A DNA stretch of 64,000 nucleotides from Bacteroidales bacterium (GCA_014860575.1 JACZJK010000031.1:1-64000), one strand, 5' to 3'. Positions 24,161-32,492 are shown, numbered from the stretch's first letter. Notes: generated from the letters alone by a model not told the origin. Made by a program: numbers and translations.

Positions 24161-24946
24161 TTATCCTTTGAAGAAAGCCTGAATGAGCTGATCTTTCGAC
24201 TTGGTAAAATGCTCTAATGTACCTTCCTCATAAACCTCTCCACTTTCCAACATCACAATTCTGTCTGCTGTAGTTTGGGCACATCTTATATCATGTGTAA
24301 TAATCATTGATGAGGTTTTATATTTTTTCTGAATTTCATTGATCAATGCGCTTATCTCATCTGAAGTAACAGGATCGAGCCCGGTTGTGGGTTCGTCGTA
24401 AAGCATGATCATCGGGTCCACTACAAGTGTACGAGCCAGGCTAATTCGTTTACGCATGCCACCAGATAGTTCGGAGGGCATTTTATTCAATGCATCAGCC
24501 AGGCCTACATTTTTCAGGGCTTCATCTATTTTTTCATTGATTTCTTTTTCACGAAGATTTTTTTTAAGCCTTTTCAATGGAAACTCAAGATTTTGCTTTA
24601 CCGACATTGAATCATACAATGCGCCACTTTGAAAAAGAAAACCAATTTTCGTCTTCAATTCGTTCATTTCTTTACGGCTCAATGTATTTATATCGTTACC
24701 AAATACACTGATTACACCACTGTCAGACCTCAACAACCCAACAATACACTTTATCAGAACCGATTTGCCTGTGCCTGATTTGCCAAGCACCACCAGGTTT
24801 TCGCCCTGGTTAAGCTTCAACGAAACATCTTTCAATATTTCCAGGTTACCAAAAGTTTTCCTCAGGTTGCTGATTTCGATGACCGGGCTGCCATTGTTGG
24901 AAGCTACTTCCAGGTTCATCAAAACATCTGTTTTATCAGTACTCAT
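24161..24946 (-). CDS. mlaF: MlaF-like ABC transporter ATPase
   Basis: 261 aa. Walker A GKSGTGKSVLIK (about 56-67), Q-loop FLFQSGALYDSMSV, signature LSGGMRKRISLARTL, Walker B MIMLYDEPTTGLDP and H-loop ITHD are all intact. The insert and the LSGGMRKR signature are typical of the Mla/TrcAM family rather than of sugar or export ATPases. It energises phospholipid exchange between outer and inner membranes. It overlaps the permease gene by 4 nt. Confidence 0.92.
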   Translation of the reverse strand: MSTDKTDVLMNLEVASNNGSPVIEISNLRKTFGNLEILKDVSLKLNQGENLVVLGKSGTGKSVLIKCIVGLLRSDSGVISVFGNDINTLSRKEMNELKTKIGFLFQSGALYDSMSVKQNLEFPLKRLKKNLREKEINEKIDEALKNVGLADALNKMPSELSGGMRKRISLARTLVVDPMIMLYDEPTTGLDPVTSDEISALINEIQKKYKTSSMIITHDIRCAQTTADRIVMLESGEVYEEGTLEHFTKSKDQLIQAFFKG

Positions 24947-25818
24947 ATCACGAACATATCAGTTATTTGAACAGCAAGAAGGTCAACCACAATTACCAGC
25001 AGCGATGCTACTACCACAGCTTTATTTGCTGCTACACCCACGCTTTCAGTTCCACGGCCGGCGTTAAATCCCTGGTAGGTTCCTACCAGACCAATTACTG
25101 CCCCGAAGAAAAATGTTTTAATAATAGCAGGGATCAGGTCATTAAAATCAACTGCGCTGAATGCCTGCGACATAAACAACACAAAAGGTACATCGCCCCT
25201 GATATTAGCGCCAGCCCAGCTTCCAATTATGCCAAGTGCATCAGCATAAAGAACTAGAATAGGGATCATCAGCGTTGCTGCCCACACCCTTGTTACAACA
25301 AGGTAGCGCATGGGGTTGGTAGAAGAAACCTCCATAGCATCAATTTGCTCACTTACCTTCATTGAGCCTAATTCAGCGCCCATGCCCGAGCCGATTTTCC
25401 CGGCGCAGATCAGGCCTGTAATCACCGGTCCCATTTCCCTGATAAGCGAAACCGCAACCATACCGGGAAGCATACTAACTGCACCGAAATCCAGCAGTAC
25501 CGGCCTGGACTGAATGGTAAGTACCAAACCCATAATAGCCCCTGTAATTGAAATGAGCGGCAAGGTTTTATATCCAATCTGAAAACATTGACGGAAAAAC
25601 TCCCGGAACTCAAAATCCCTGCTAAAGGTTTCTTTAAACGCAAGTGAAATAAACAGGAAAACATCCGCAGACTTAGTTAAAAAGTTGCCCGCATCTTCGC
25701 TGCCAGCAAGGGTTTTCTCGCTGATTTTCGTAATGGTATTTGTGGTTGCCTTTAATGTTTTTGCAGTTGCATTACGAATCGTAGGAATTACCTTTGGTAC
25801 ATGGATAATCTTTCTCAT
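24943..25818 (-). CDS. mlaE: MlaE-like ABC transporter permease
   Basis: 291 aa. The MlaE permease domain (about 75-285) has the conserved VSLIREMGPVITGLICAGKIGSGMGAELGSMKVSEQIDAME with the EQIDAM core, and VGTYQGFNAGRGTESVGVAANKAVV near the end. An N-terminal extension of about 60 residues (KTLKATTNTITKISEKTLAG) precedes it. It forms the membrane part of the phospholipid transporter with the two following genes. Order permease-ATPase-MCE is the usual operon order. Confidence 0.92.
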   Translation of the reverse strand: MRKIIHVPKVIPTIRNATAKTLKATTNTITKISEKTLAGSEDAGNFLTKSADVFLFISLAFKETFSRDFEFREFFRQCFQIGYKTLPLISITGAIMGLVLTIQSRPVLLDFGAVSMLPGMVAVSLIREMGPVITGLICAGKIGSGMGAELGSMKVSEQIDAMEVSSTNPMRYLVVTRVWAATLMIPILVLYADALGIIGSWAGANIRGDVPFVLFMSQAFSAVDFNDLIPAIIKTFFFGAVIGLVGTYQGFNAGRGTESVGVAANKAVVVASLLVIVVDLLAVQITDMFVI

Positions 25819-25933
25819 TTTATGACGCTTGATTTCATTGTTCAGAAAGTTGGCTTAGAGTTTAAAATCTTTCAATGCTCTAAAGCACAATAAGCATTGC
25901 AGCTATATCCGACTGATTTGCTTTTCAAATTCT

Positions 25934-27043
25934 TTAATGTGTTCGTATTTTTTTAAATCTCCTAAATAAAGGTTCTATCTTTATCAGTGGTGGCATTGTA
26001 TCACCAAGCAGGAATCCCCAGGGTTTTAGTGGTTCAATATTGTCAAGAGCCAGTTTTATAATGGCAAGCAAGGGGATGGCAAGGAACATACCCGACAATC
26101 CCCATAATTCGTACCCTAAAATAATTATTATTATTGAGAAAAGCGCATTGAGCTTAACCCTTGAAGCAACAATCTTGGGAACAATATAGAAATTATCAAG
26201 GAGCTGGATAATCCAGTGTAAAACAAAAACATAAAATACATAAACTGGTGATTTGGTTACTAAAGCAAATGCCATGAACAGCAACATTGCAACAAATGGC
26301 CCGATGTATCGGATTATATTCAGTAAGCCCCCTACAACAGCAAGAAGGATTGCGAATTGAATGCCCAGCACCAGAAACCCGATTAAATATAAAATCAGTA
26401 TAAGTATAAATTCCATAAAAAGTCCAACAAGATAGCTCTGAATCACATTCTTTGATTGTGTAATCATTTCGTTCAACTGACTATGCTGGCTTGTGTTAAA
26501 AAGTTTGTGAATAAAGTCAATAATAAGGGGTTGGTACAACAGGATCAAAAAAATGTAAACCGGAACCAGAAACAACACTATAAACCACCCGCTAACAGTA
26601 ACTATCGTTTTTCCCAGTGAGTCCATGCTGGAATTGACAATATTTGTTTTCGTTTCCGCTATCCAGATATGAAATTTCTGTGGGTTAATATCGAAATAAC
26701 CAGATGCCCATACTATCGTATCATTGAGTAACTCAGTAAATTTATCAATCAGTAAAGGCCAGGATTCACTAAACCGGCTTACCTGGCTGAATAACAAGAC
26801 ACTTAAAACGGAGAGAACAACGATAGTTATGAGTAAGGTTATTGAAATAGCAATCACCCTGTTGATTTTTAGCCGGATAAAGAAATTAACCACCGGGTGA
26901 AGTAGCACGGCTATGATGACTGAGAAAATAATAGGGAGTACTATTCCCCTGGTTATGTACAAAATTATAAACAGGGTAACAATACCCATAAACGATACAC
27001 TTGCCTTTGCAAATATGGACAAGTAGTTTTTACTATCCGTCAT
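25934..27043 (-). CDS. AI-2E family permease
   Basis: 369 aa with about eight TM helices and the family pattern RGIVLPIIFSVIIAVLLHPVVNFF, FLVPVYIFLILLYQPLI and VGGLLNIIRYIGPFVAMLLFMAFAL, then LLDNFYIVPKIVASRVKLNALFSIIIIILGYELWG. Family members have been linked to AI-2 export or Na+/H+ exchange; which applies is unclear. It overlaps the preceding 133-aa gene by 11 nt and is the last gene of the YtxH-holin set behind regulon promoter copy 6. Confidence 0.88.
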   Translation of the reverse strand: MTDSKNYLSIFAKASVSFMGIVTLFIILYITRGIVLPIIFSVIIAVLLHPVVNFFIRLKINRVIAISITLLITIVVLSVLSVLLFSQVSRFSESWPLLIDKFTELLNDTIVWASGYFDINPQKFHIWIAETKTNIVNSSMDSLGKTIVTVSGWFIVLFLVPVYIFLILLYQPLIIDFIHKLFNTSQHSQLNEMITQSKNVIQSYLVGLFMEFILILILYLIGFLVLGIQFAILLAVVGGLLNIIRYIGPFVAMLLFMAFALVTKSPVYVFYVFVLHWIIQLLDNFYIVPKIVASRVKLNALFSIIIIILGYELWGLSGMFLAIPLLAIIKLALDNIEPLKPWGFLLGDTMPPLIKIEPLFRRFKKIRTH

Positions 27044-27434
27044 AGTTTACCTGATTTGCCTTTTTTCTTTTGAAGATGCGTTGTGCTATAAAATTGCCAA
27101 ATGTCCTTATTCTGTTAGTGTTTCGGCCTACAATATTGGTAACCCCAAATTGTAAAGCAGTACCCAGGAGTTTTCTGAACAGATTTGAAGAGGCTCCAAC
27201 AAAAACACTTCTGGATAGGGAACCCACTGCTACACCTGCAATAGCCCCTAATACACCATCAAACTTTAGAGAAGATGCCCCCTCCCTGAATGTATCCTTA
27301 AGGAGGTTGATTGGCTTCAGACCTTCGACTACACCAAAGAATTCATCCCAAAGTAAATGTTCCTTATACTCTTGCTCAGCTTTCAATATCGCTATGGTAG
27401 CGTCAAGCTCGCCAATGGAAGTTATTGTTTCCAT
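27033..27434 (-). CDS. 133-aa protein of unknown function
   Basis: No recognised family. An N-terminal helix (ITSIGELDATIAILKAEQEYKEHLLWDEFFGVVEGLKPINL) is followed by a Gly/Ala/Ser-rich stretch (VLGAIAGVAVGSLSRSVFVGASSNLFRKLLGTALQFGV) that may be a weak membrane segment, and by a basic C-terminus. It lies between the holin-like gene (6 nt gap) and the AI-2E gene (11-nt overlap). In related Bacteroidota, similar proteins follow holin-X genes, so a membrane-associated role is inferred. Confidence 0.65.
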   Translation of the reverse strand: METITSIGELDATIAILKAEQEYKEHLLWDEFFGVVEGLKPINLLKDTFREGASSLKFDGVLGAIAGVAVGSLSRSVFVGASSNLFRKLLGTALQFGVTNIVGRNTNRIRTFGNFIAQRIFKRKKANQVNYDG

Positions 27435-27440
27435 ATGGGT

Positions 27441-27782
27441 TTAATTAAATAGGTTTTTGACTAAGCATTGAAGAAAGTATTTCTTGAGTCCTTTATGGAA
27501 AACGAAATGCAACGCTAACGCAATGATCCCATAGAATCCGGAAACTATGAAAAATCCGTAATAAATATTCTCCAGTGCCTCGCCTATCAGCAGAGCAAGA
27601 CCCAGACTAATAAACAAAATGCAGGTAGAAACTAAAACAAGTACTATGGTATGAGGTATCCAGGTAGAAACAACGTCAGTAATTTCCTTCACTGCCTGAA
27701 GTTTGGCTAATTTTATGCTTGTTTTGCTATAATCTATAGCTCTTTCAAGCAATGTTTCAAACCGGTTAGCATCATCTTCCAT
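27441..27782 (-). CDS. Holin-X-like membrane protein
   Basis: 113 aa with two central TM helices (HTIVLVLVSTCILFISLGLALLIG and YGFFIVSGFYGIIALALHFVF) and an amphipathic N-terminus (ERAIDYSKTSIKLAKLQAVKEITDVVSTWI). This is the pattern of the phage-holin/Actinobacterial holin X type (PF07332) often found behind YtxH. No phage genes are nearby, so it is a cellular membrane-stress protein rather than a lysis holin. The gap to YtxH is 61 nt. Confidence 0.75.
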   Translation of the reverse strand: MEDDANRFETLLERAIDYSKTSIKLAKLQAVKEITDVVSTWIPHTIVLVLVSTCILFISLGLALLIGEALENIYYGFFIVSGFYGIIALALHFVFHKGLKKYFLQCLVKNLFN

Positions 27783-27843
27783 AGTTTTGTTTTATAAAGT
27801 ACAGATTTTAAAAGTTGGTAACTCCACTTTTAGCTTTTTCGGC

Positions 27844-28080
27844 TTATTTATGAGCCTTCCTGGCAAACTCCGATGCACCACTTCTGACTTCATTATACTT
27901 ATCGGAAATATCATCAACGGTTTCATTGAATTTGTTTTTCAATTCATCGGTGAAGTCTGTCCCCATTTTGATATATTTTTTGCGGGTATCCGAACCTTTT
28001 GCCGGAGCTAAAAGTATTCCTAACAATGCACCGCCGGCCAGGCCAGCTAAAACGCCTAATAACACTTTTCCTGAACTCAT
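27844..28080 (-). CDS. YtxH-domain protein
   Basis: 78 aa. The YtxH signature is clear: GKVLLGVLAGLAGGALLGILLAPAKGSDTRKKY at residues 4-36, followed by an amphipathic helix (DFTDELKNKFNETVDDISDKYNE). YtxH proteins are small membrane-associated general-stress proteins of unknown mechanism. It is first gene behind regulon promoter copy 6 and leads a set of four (YtxH, holin-X, 133-aa protein, AI-2E permease). Confidence 0.85.
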   Translation of the reverse strand: MSSGKVLLGVLAGLAGGALLGILLAPAKGSDTRKKYIKMGTDFTDELKNKFNETVDDISDKYNEVRSGASEFARKAHK

Positions 28081-28113
28081 AAATTTAATTTTTAGATGTA
28101 ATTATTGATTTCA

Positions 28114-28181
28114 CAAAGGTATTTCATTGAAAACATGGATATCTTACACAACTTTTGCAAAATGTTACATCATTCACACAT
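28114..28181 (-). promoter_or_regulatory. Stress-regulon promoter, copy 6
   Basis: Minus strand: ATGTGTGAAT (28181-28172), N2, TGTAAC (28169-28164), N15, TGTAAG (28148-28143), N21, TACCTTTG (28121-28114). It drives ytxH with a leader of about 30 nt. Confidence 0.82.
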
Positions 28182-28316
28182 TGCCTGAAAAAGACTTCTC
28201 AAAAGCGAAATTTATTCGTTTCAGATAAAAGCCTTTCAGAGAAAACTTGGCAACAAGCATTTGGCAAAGAGCCTATCTGCATCACTCAAATACTGATTTA
28301 CATAAAACCAAGTGCA

Positions 28317-28349
28317 TAAAATAAAAACCCACTTCATTACGAAGCGGGT
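28317..28349 (-). terminator. Intrinsic terminator of the porin gene
   Basis: On the minus strand ACCCGCTTC-gtaat-GAAGTGGGT forms a stem with one G-T pair, followed by TTTTTATTTT. It lies about 50 nt after the porin stop codon at 28397. Confidence 0.75.
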
Positions 28350-28396
28350 CCTTGTTAATGTTGCCGATGTATTCAGGCATCAGCCGTCATTATTTC

Positions 28397-29089
28397 TTAA
28401 AACAGGTACGAAACCCCAATATATCCTGCGTAGGTTCTCATTCGGTTCTTATCAAGCACATAGTAATCCTGGGTGCTCGCGTTCTTTGAATTATCGCTGA
28501 TATCAATAAGACCCATCACACCGCGGAAACCAATACCCATCCGAAGTGTACTGGCACTGTTAAGCCCAAAATCTAAGCCGGCGCCATAAGCAATACCAAG
28601 GTCACCTTTTCTAACGGCCAATACAGCTTCACCAGTTGCTGAACCATTTCCGCCTGACGCAGTAAGCTCGCTTCCAACACTAAAACCAATCTGTGGGCCT
28701 GCAACAACAGTAAAGTTAAAAGGCTGTGTTTTACCTGTGTTCAAAGATAGAAGCAACGGAATGTTCACATAGCGTAATAAAATTTCGCGTTCAACATCTT
28801 CTTCCTTGTATTTCTGTGCAATAGCGGAATAAATAATCTCGCCTTGGACTCCGACATGCTCAGAGAAATGGTACCCAAGAAGTATCCCACCACCATAACC
28901 CATTGTTAGTTTGCCCTTAATTGTGCCACCATCAGAAGTCTTAATGTTTAAGGCAGAGAATGTTGGCATAAACCTAAGGCCTACTTCACCTGTCTGTGCT
29001 TTGGTATTTATGGGGCCTGCAAATAATAAAGCTGTAACAGACACATACAATACCCATCTTATACTTAATTTTTTCATTTTGTTTATCAT
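28397..29089 (-). CDS. PorT/OmpX-like outer-membrane beta-barrel protein
   Basis: 230 aa (start 29089; ATG 29077 is an equally good alternative). Signal peptide WVLYVSVTALLFAGPINTKAQ. The rest forms an eight-strand barrel of the PF13568 type: GEVGLRFMPTFSALNIK, GYGGGILLGYHFSEHVGVQGEIIYSAIAQKY, NIPLLLSLNTGKTQPFNFTVVAGPQIGFSV and YAGYIGVSYLF with a terminal Phe. The role of these small barrels is mostly unknown. Behind regulon promoter copy 7 it may report or buffer outer-membrane stress. It has its own terminator, so it is monocistronic. Confidence 0.85.
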   Translation of the reverse strand: MINKMKKLSIRWVLYVSVTALLFAGPINTKAQTGEVGLRFMPTFSALNIKTSDGGTIKGKLTMGYGGGILLGYHFSEHVGVQGEIIYSAIAQKYKEEDVEREILLRYVNIPLLLSLNTGKTQPFNFTVVAGPQIGFSVGSELTASGGNGSATGEAVLAVRKGDLGIAYGAGLDFGLNSASTLRMGIGFRGVMGLIDISDNSKNASTQDYYVLDKNRMRTYAGYIGVSYLF

Positions 29090-29113
29090 TTTAGTTTTTC
29101 TTCAAACAATGTG

Positions 29114-29181
29114 CAAAGGTCATGTAATAAAATGCCTGATGCATTACATAATTATGGCAAATGATTACATGATTAACAGGT
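29114..29181 (-). promoter_or_regulatory. Stress-regulon promoter, copy 7
   Basis: Minus strand: ACCTGTTAAT (29181-29172), N2, TGTAAT (29169-29164), N15, TGTAAT (29148-29143), N21, GACCTTTG (29121-29114). This is the most diverged copy but has the same spacing throughout. It drives the porin gene. Confidence 0.7.
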
Positions 29182-29268
29182 TGCTGACAAGTTTGCTGAA
29201 TTGCAGTTCTGCAACGAATCTCATCAAACTTTGACTGGCTTCAGCAATCAAAGGAAGGTTAAAGGAGA

Positions 29269-29889
29269 TTAATCCATCCTGAGTGGTTGAAATTTGAAAC
29301 CATTTCTTGTAAAATGCTCTAAAATTTGAGGCAATGCCGTCAACATGGTTTTCGCACTCTTTTGCTGGTCGTGCATTACAATGATAGATCCTGGTTTTGC
29401 TGAGTTCAAAACATTATTTATACATTGTTGGGCGCTCGTTGCCGGATCAAAATCACCACTTAAAACACTCCACATGATTATCTTGTAATTCTTTGACAGT
29501 AATCTTGCCTGTTGTCGTGTAATGCGCCCGTAAGGAGGGCGGAAGAGCTTTGATTCAAGCTGTTCAGCACATTTCTGAACATTGATGAGATATGCATCGG
29601 CTGGTGTTTTCCATCCATTCAGGTGGTTGAAGGTGTGATTGCCTACCGCATGGCCTTCCTCAATGATCCTTTTGAAAATCTCAGGGTGTTTTCTAACATT
29701 GTCGCCAACACAGAAAAAAGTAGCCTTAGCCTTGAACCGATCAAGTATTGCCAATGTTTTATCAGTTACACCGGCAACGGGGCCATCATCGAAAGTCAAA
29801 TACAATACCTTTTCCTTTTCAGGGATTTCCCAGATCAAACCGGGAGGCATCAGGTAGCGTATAAGTCTTGGTGAGGTGGTCAGGTACAT
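29269..29889 (-). CDS. Polysaccharide deacetylase (NodB domain)
   Basis: 206 aa. All five NodB motifs are visible: TFDDGP with Asp34/Asp35, HTFNH with metal ligands His85 and His89, RPPYGR near 117-122, WSVLSGDFDP and IIVMHDQ. It removes acetyl groups from GlcNAc- or MurNAc-containing polymers such as peptidoglycan or surface glycans. No signal peptide is evident, although these enzymes usually act outside the cytoplasm; an upstream start was not found. It stands alone between the porin and gpmI genes. Confidence 0.9.
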   Translation of the reverse strand: MYLTTSPRLIRYLMPPGLIWEIPEKEKVLYLTFDDGPVAGVTDKTLAILDRFKAKATFFCVGDNVRKHPEIFKRIIEEGHAVGNHTFNHLNGWKTPADAYLINVQKCAEQLESKLFRPPYGRITRQQARLLSKNYKIIMWSVLSGDFDPATSAQQCINNVLNSAKPGSIIVMHDQQKSAKTMLTALPQILEHFTRNGFKFQPLRMD

Positions 29890-29924
29890 TTTCTTTGTGA
29901 TGCAGAATTAATGCGTTTAGGAGT

Positions 29925-30060
29925 TCGACGTTCGGCGTCCGGCGTTTGAGGTTCCAGGTTTATGGTTCAAAGTTGCAGGTTCAAGGTTTCGGGTTCAAAG
30001 TGCCGGGCAACACTATTCGTGAAAATCAGCCAAATCAGCGTCATTAGCGTTCCATTAAAT
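29925..30060. repeat. Low-complexity ggttcaaagttgcaggttc tract
   Basis: Units such as gttcgacgttcggcgtccgg and ggttcaaagttgcaggttca followed by gtgaaaatcagccaaatcag, a string dispersed in many Bacteroidota. No gene is present between 29890 and 30163. Confidence 0.5.
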
Positions 30061-30103
30061 CAAAAAACGTAATTCGTAAATCAAAAAACGTCAATTCAAA
30101 TCC

Positions 30104-30111
30104 TACCTTTG
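30104..30111 (+). promoter_or_regulatory. -7 box of gpmI
   Basis: TACCTTTG, a perfect TAnnTTTG, with predicted transcription start near 30115 and a 49-nt leader. Confidence 0.55.
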
Positions 30112-30163
30112 CACCCTCAAATACTGAAAATTTTGCAAACACGAAATTAAACATAAAATCACC

Positions 30164-31801
30164 ATGACAAAAACTGATAAAAATCTCAACCTTAAAAAGC
30201 TGAACAATTTTCATGGCCGCAAAGGACCGCTGCTGCTGATCATCATGGACGGTGTTGGCATTGGCAAAGACTATCCCGGAAATGCAGTTCGCATGGCAAA
30301 CACACCCACCCTGGATAAACTTTTTGGCTCAAAACTCTATACCGAACTCAAAGCACACGGCACAGCAGTAGGCTTGCCCAGCGATGATGATATGGGCAAT
30401 AGCGAGGTCGGCCACAATGCCATTGGCGCGGGGCGCACAGTACCACAAGGCGCCAAACGTGTGAACCATGCGCTGGATTCGTGTGAGATTTTCAAGACTG
30501 ATGTTTGGAAAAGTATTATCGAAAAAGACAATAGCAACGGAACCGTTCACTTTATCGGACTGCTTTCCGATGGCAATGTACATTCACATGTAAAACACCT
30601 TTTTGCTATGCTTAGACAATGTAAAAATGAAGGTGTGAGAAAAGTCAGGGTTCACATGCTAGCCGATGGCCGCGATGTGGAAGGCAAAAGCGTTTTGAAA
30701 TATATTGATGCGCTGGAAGAGGTTCTCAATGAAATCAATGATTATGGTTTTGATTACAAAATCGCTTCCGGAGGTGGCCGTATGAATGTGACTATGGATC
30801 GTTACAACGCCGACTGGAATATCGTAAAACGCGGCTGGGAAGCACATGTTCTTGGCAAAGCACGCAAGTTTGGTTCGGCAAAGGAAGCCATTGAAACTTA
30901 TTATGCTGAAGATGAAAGCATCATTGACCAATACCTCGACTCCTTTGTGATCGCAGATAAAGAAGGAAAACCAGTGGGGACAATTGAAGACGGCGACGCC
31001 GTAGTATTTTTCAACTTCCGGGGCGATCGTGCCATTGAACTTACCCGCGCTTTTGAAGAGAAAGATTTCAGTGAGTTCGACCGCGAACGTGTTCCCAATG
31101 TATATTATGCCGGCATGATGCAATACGACGGCGATCTGCTGATTCCCAAAAATTACCTGGTGTTCCCACCCGAAATTAATAATACCATCAGCGAATACCT
31201 TTGTGCCGAAGGTGTGACTTCTTTTGCCATTTCCGAAACCCAGAAATTCGGCCACGTTACTTATTTCTGGAATGGCAACCGCTCGGGCTATATTGATCAA
31301 AAGCTTGAAACTTATATTGAGATCCCATCCGATAGGATTGAGTTTGACAAAGCCCCGAAAATGAAGGCCTATGAGATCACCGAAAAAACCATTGAACTGC
31401 TGAAAAGCGGCAAATTCCGTTTTGGCCGGTTGAACTTCCCCAATGGAGATATGGTTGGACATTCAGGGAAGGTTAAAGCCGCCATTATCGCAGTTGAAGC
31501 CGTGGATGAATGTGTTGCAAAACTACTCACAGTGGTTGAAGAACTTGGCGGCATCGCCATTGTTACCGCCGACCACGGCAATTCCGACGAAATGTACACA
31601 GAAAAAAATGGCATCAGAACGCCAAAAACAGCTCACACCCTCAACCCTGTTCCTTTTATTATTGTTGACCCGGCTTACAATTATGAATACACAATGCAAG
31701 CACCAAACAATGCCGGCCTGTCCAACATTGCCGCAACGATTTTGAATTTACTAGGATATGAGAAACCTGAAAGTTATGATGATTCACTGATCAGGTTTTG
31801 A
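30164..31801 (+). CDS. gpmI: 2,3-bisphosphoglycerate-independent phosphoglycerate mutase
   Basis: 545 aa, full length for the family. The N-terminal metal site IIMDGVGIG (Asp29) and the phosphoserine motif MGNSEVGHNAIGAGR (Ser80) are intact. Also present are the transferase-domain HMLADGRD, ASGGGRMNVTMDRYNADW and the C-terminal metal ligands in GDMVGHSG and VTADHGNSDEM. It interconverts 3- and 2-phosphoglycerate in glycolysis and gluconeogenesis, using two Mn2+ ions and a phosphoserine intermediate. It is a single gene with its own -7 box. The region downstream holds MITE copy 3. Confidence 0.97.
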   Translation: MTKTDKNLNLKKLNNFHGRKGPLLLIIMDGVGIGKDYPGNAVRMANTPTLDKLFGSKLYTELKAHGTAVGLPSDDDMGNSEVGHNAIGAGRTVPQGAKRVNHALDSCEIFKTDVWKSIIEKDNSNGTVHFIGLLSDGNVHSHVKHLFAMLRQCKNEGVRKVRVHMLADGRDVEGKSVLKYIDALEEVLNEINDYGFDYKIASGGGRMNVTMDRYNADWNIVKRGWEAHVLGKARKFGSAKEAIETYYAEDESIIDQYLDSFVIADKEGKPVGTIEDGDAVVFFNFRGDRAIELTRAFEEKDFSEFDRERVPNVYYAGMMQYDGDLLIPKNYLVFPPEINNTISEYLCAEGVTSFAISETQKFGHVTYFWNGNRSGYIDQKLETYIEIPSDRIEFDKAPKMKAYEITEKTIELLKSGKFRFGRLNFPNGDMVGHSGKVKAAIIAVEAVDECVAKLLTVVEELGGIAIVTADHGNSDEMYTEKNGIRTPKTAHTLNPVPFIIVDPAYNYEYTMQAPNNAGLSNIAATILNLLGYEKPESYDDSLIRF

Positions 31802-31862
31802 TTTCTTTGGTTCGCAAGCCTGTCAGGGTTCGCTAATGAAGGCAATCTTGATATTTTAATGT

Positions 31863-32006
31863 TGAGTCCACTCCGAAAAGTCAATCTGCCCCTAAATCCC
31901 CTAAAGGGGACTTCCACAAATTGCTGATTTTTAGCGTTTCCCCTTTAGGGGTCAGGGGCTAAAAACGATAAAAATCAGCAATTTGTAACTTTTCGGAGCA
32001 GACTCA
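31863..32006. mobile_element. 144-bp inverted-repeat element, copy 3, at a stop codon
   Basis: Same 144-bp structure as copies at 4043 and 5865, with tgagtccactccgaaaag on the left and cttttcggagcagactca on the right (two mismatches). ATGT flanks both sides (31859-31862 and 32007-32010). The last three bases (32004-32006, tca) are the TGA stop codon of the leftward DUF4199 gene. It lies between the convergent gpmI and DUF4199 genes. Confidence 0.82.
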
Positions 32007-32492
32007 ATGTTTAGATTTTGAACGAATAAAAATCATTGCTATCGCGGTGGTAACAATGCCCATAACTAAAGCACCAATAGCTCCTTGTTTCGCATAGTTC
32101 GCGTAGTTGAAATTTGCCTGGGCTTCTTCTGTCGAGCTGTAATACCCTATTTCAACTGAGCGTTTTATCACGTTTGGAAAATATTCCGGTGTGATGAAAT
32201 ACGAAGTAATCCATTGAGCTAACGGACTCAGCAAAGCTATAATTATTGACAAGATTATGCCTGAAATTAAGCCTTGCTTGTAGGATATTTGTCCGTTGTA
32301 AAAATTCTTCTTTTTGTCTTTCAGCGCTAATACCATAACTACTATTGCCGGGATTGCGAACAAATTGGTCAGATAAATATGATAGTCAATATAAGTGCTG
32401 TGTAGTCCGCATAGTTTTTCCAGCAGCATCCATAGCAATCCCACCACAGTAAAAATGATCGCCCATTTGATTTCGATTTTAAGGTTTCCCAT
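32004..32492 (-). CDS. DUF4199 membrane protein
   Basis: 162 aa with four TM segments (IKWAIIFTVVGLLWMLLEK, LTNLFAIPAIVVMVLALKDKKK, GLISGIILSIIIALLSPLAQWI, GAIGALVMGIVTTAIAMIF). The KKNFYNGQISYKQGLISG and the STEEAQANFNYANY stretches are typical of DUF4199, a Bacteroidota family of unknown function. The stop codon comes from MITE copy 3. Removing the element plus one ATGT copy restores CAT TAA at the same place, so the protein is unchanged. It overlaps the upstream DUF1801 gene by 14 nt. Confidence 0.82.
   Translation of the reverse strand: MGNLKIEIKWAIIFTVVGLLWMLLEKLCGLHSTYIDYHIYLTNLFAIPAIVVMVLALKDKKKNFYNGQISYKQGLISGIILSIIIALLSPLAQWITSYFITPEYFPNVIKRSVEIGYYSSTEEAQANFNYANYAKQGAIGALVMGIVTTAIAMIFIRSKSKH

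Noticed and set aside
27441-27782. Prophage indicated by the holin-like gene
   Set aside because: No other phage genes occur; holin-X proteins with YtxH are cellular stress-related membrane proteins.
30659-31462. 267-aa open frame on the minus strand inside gpmI
   Set aside because: It is antisense to a fully conserved gpmI; its composition is that expected from the opposite strand.
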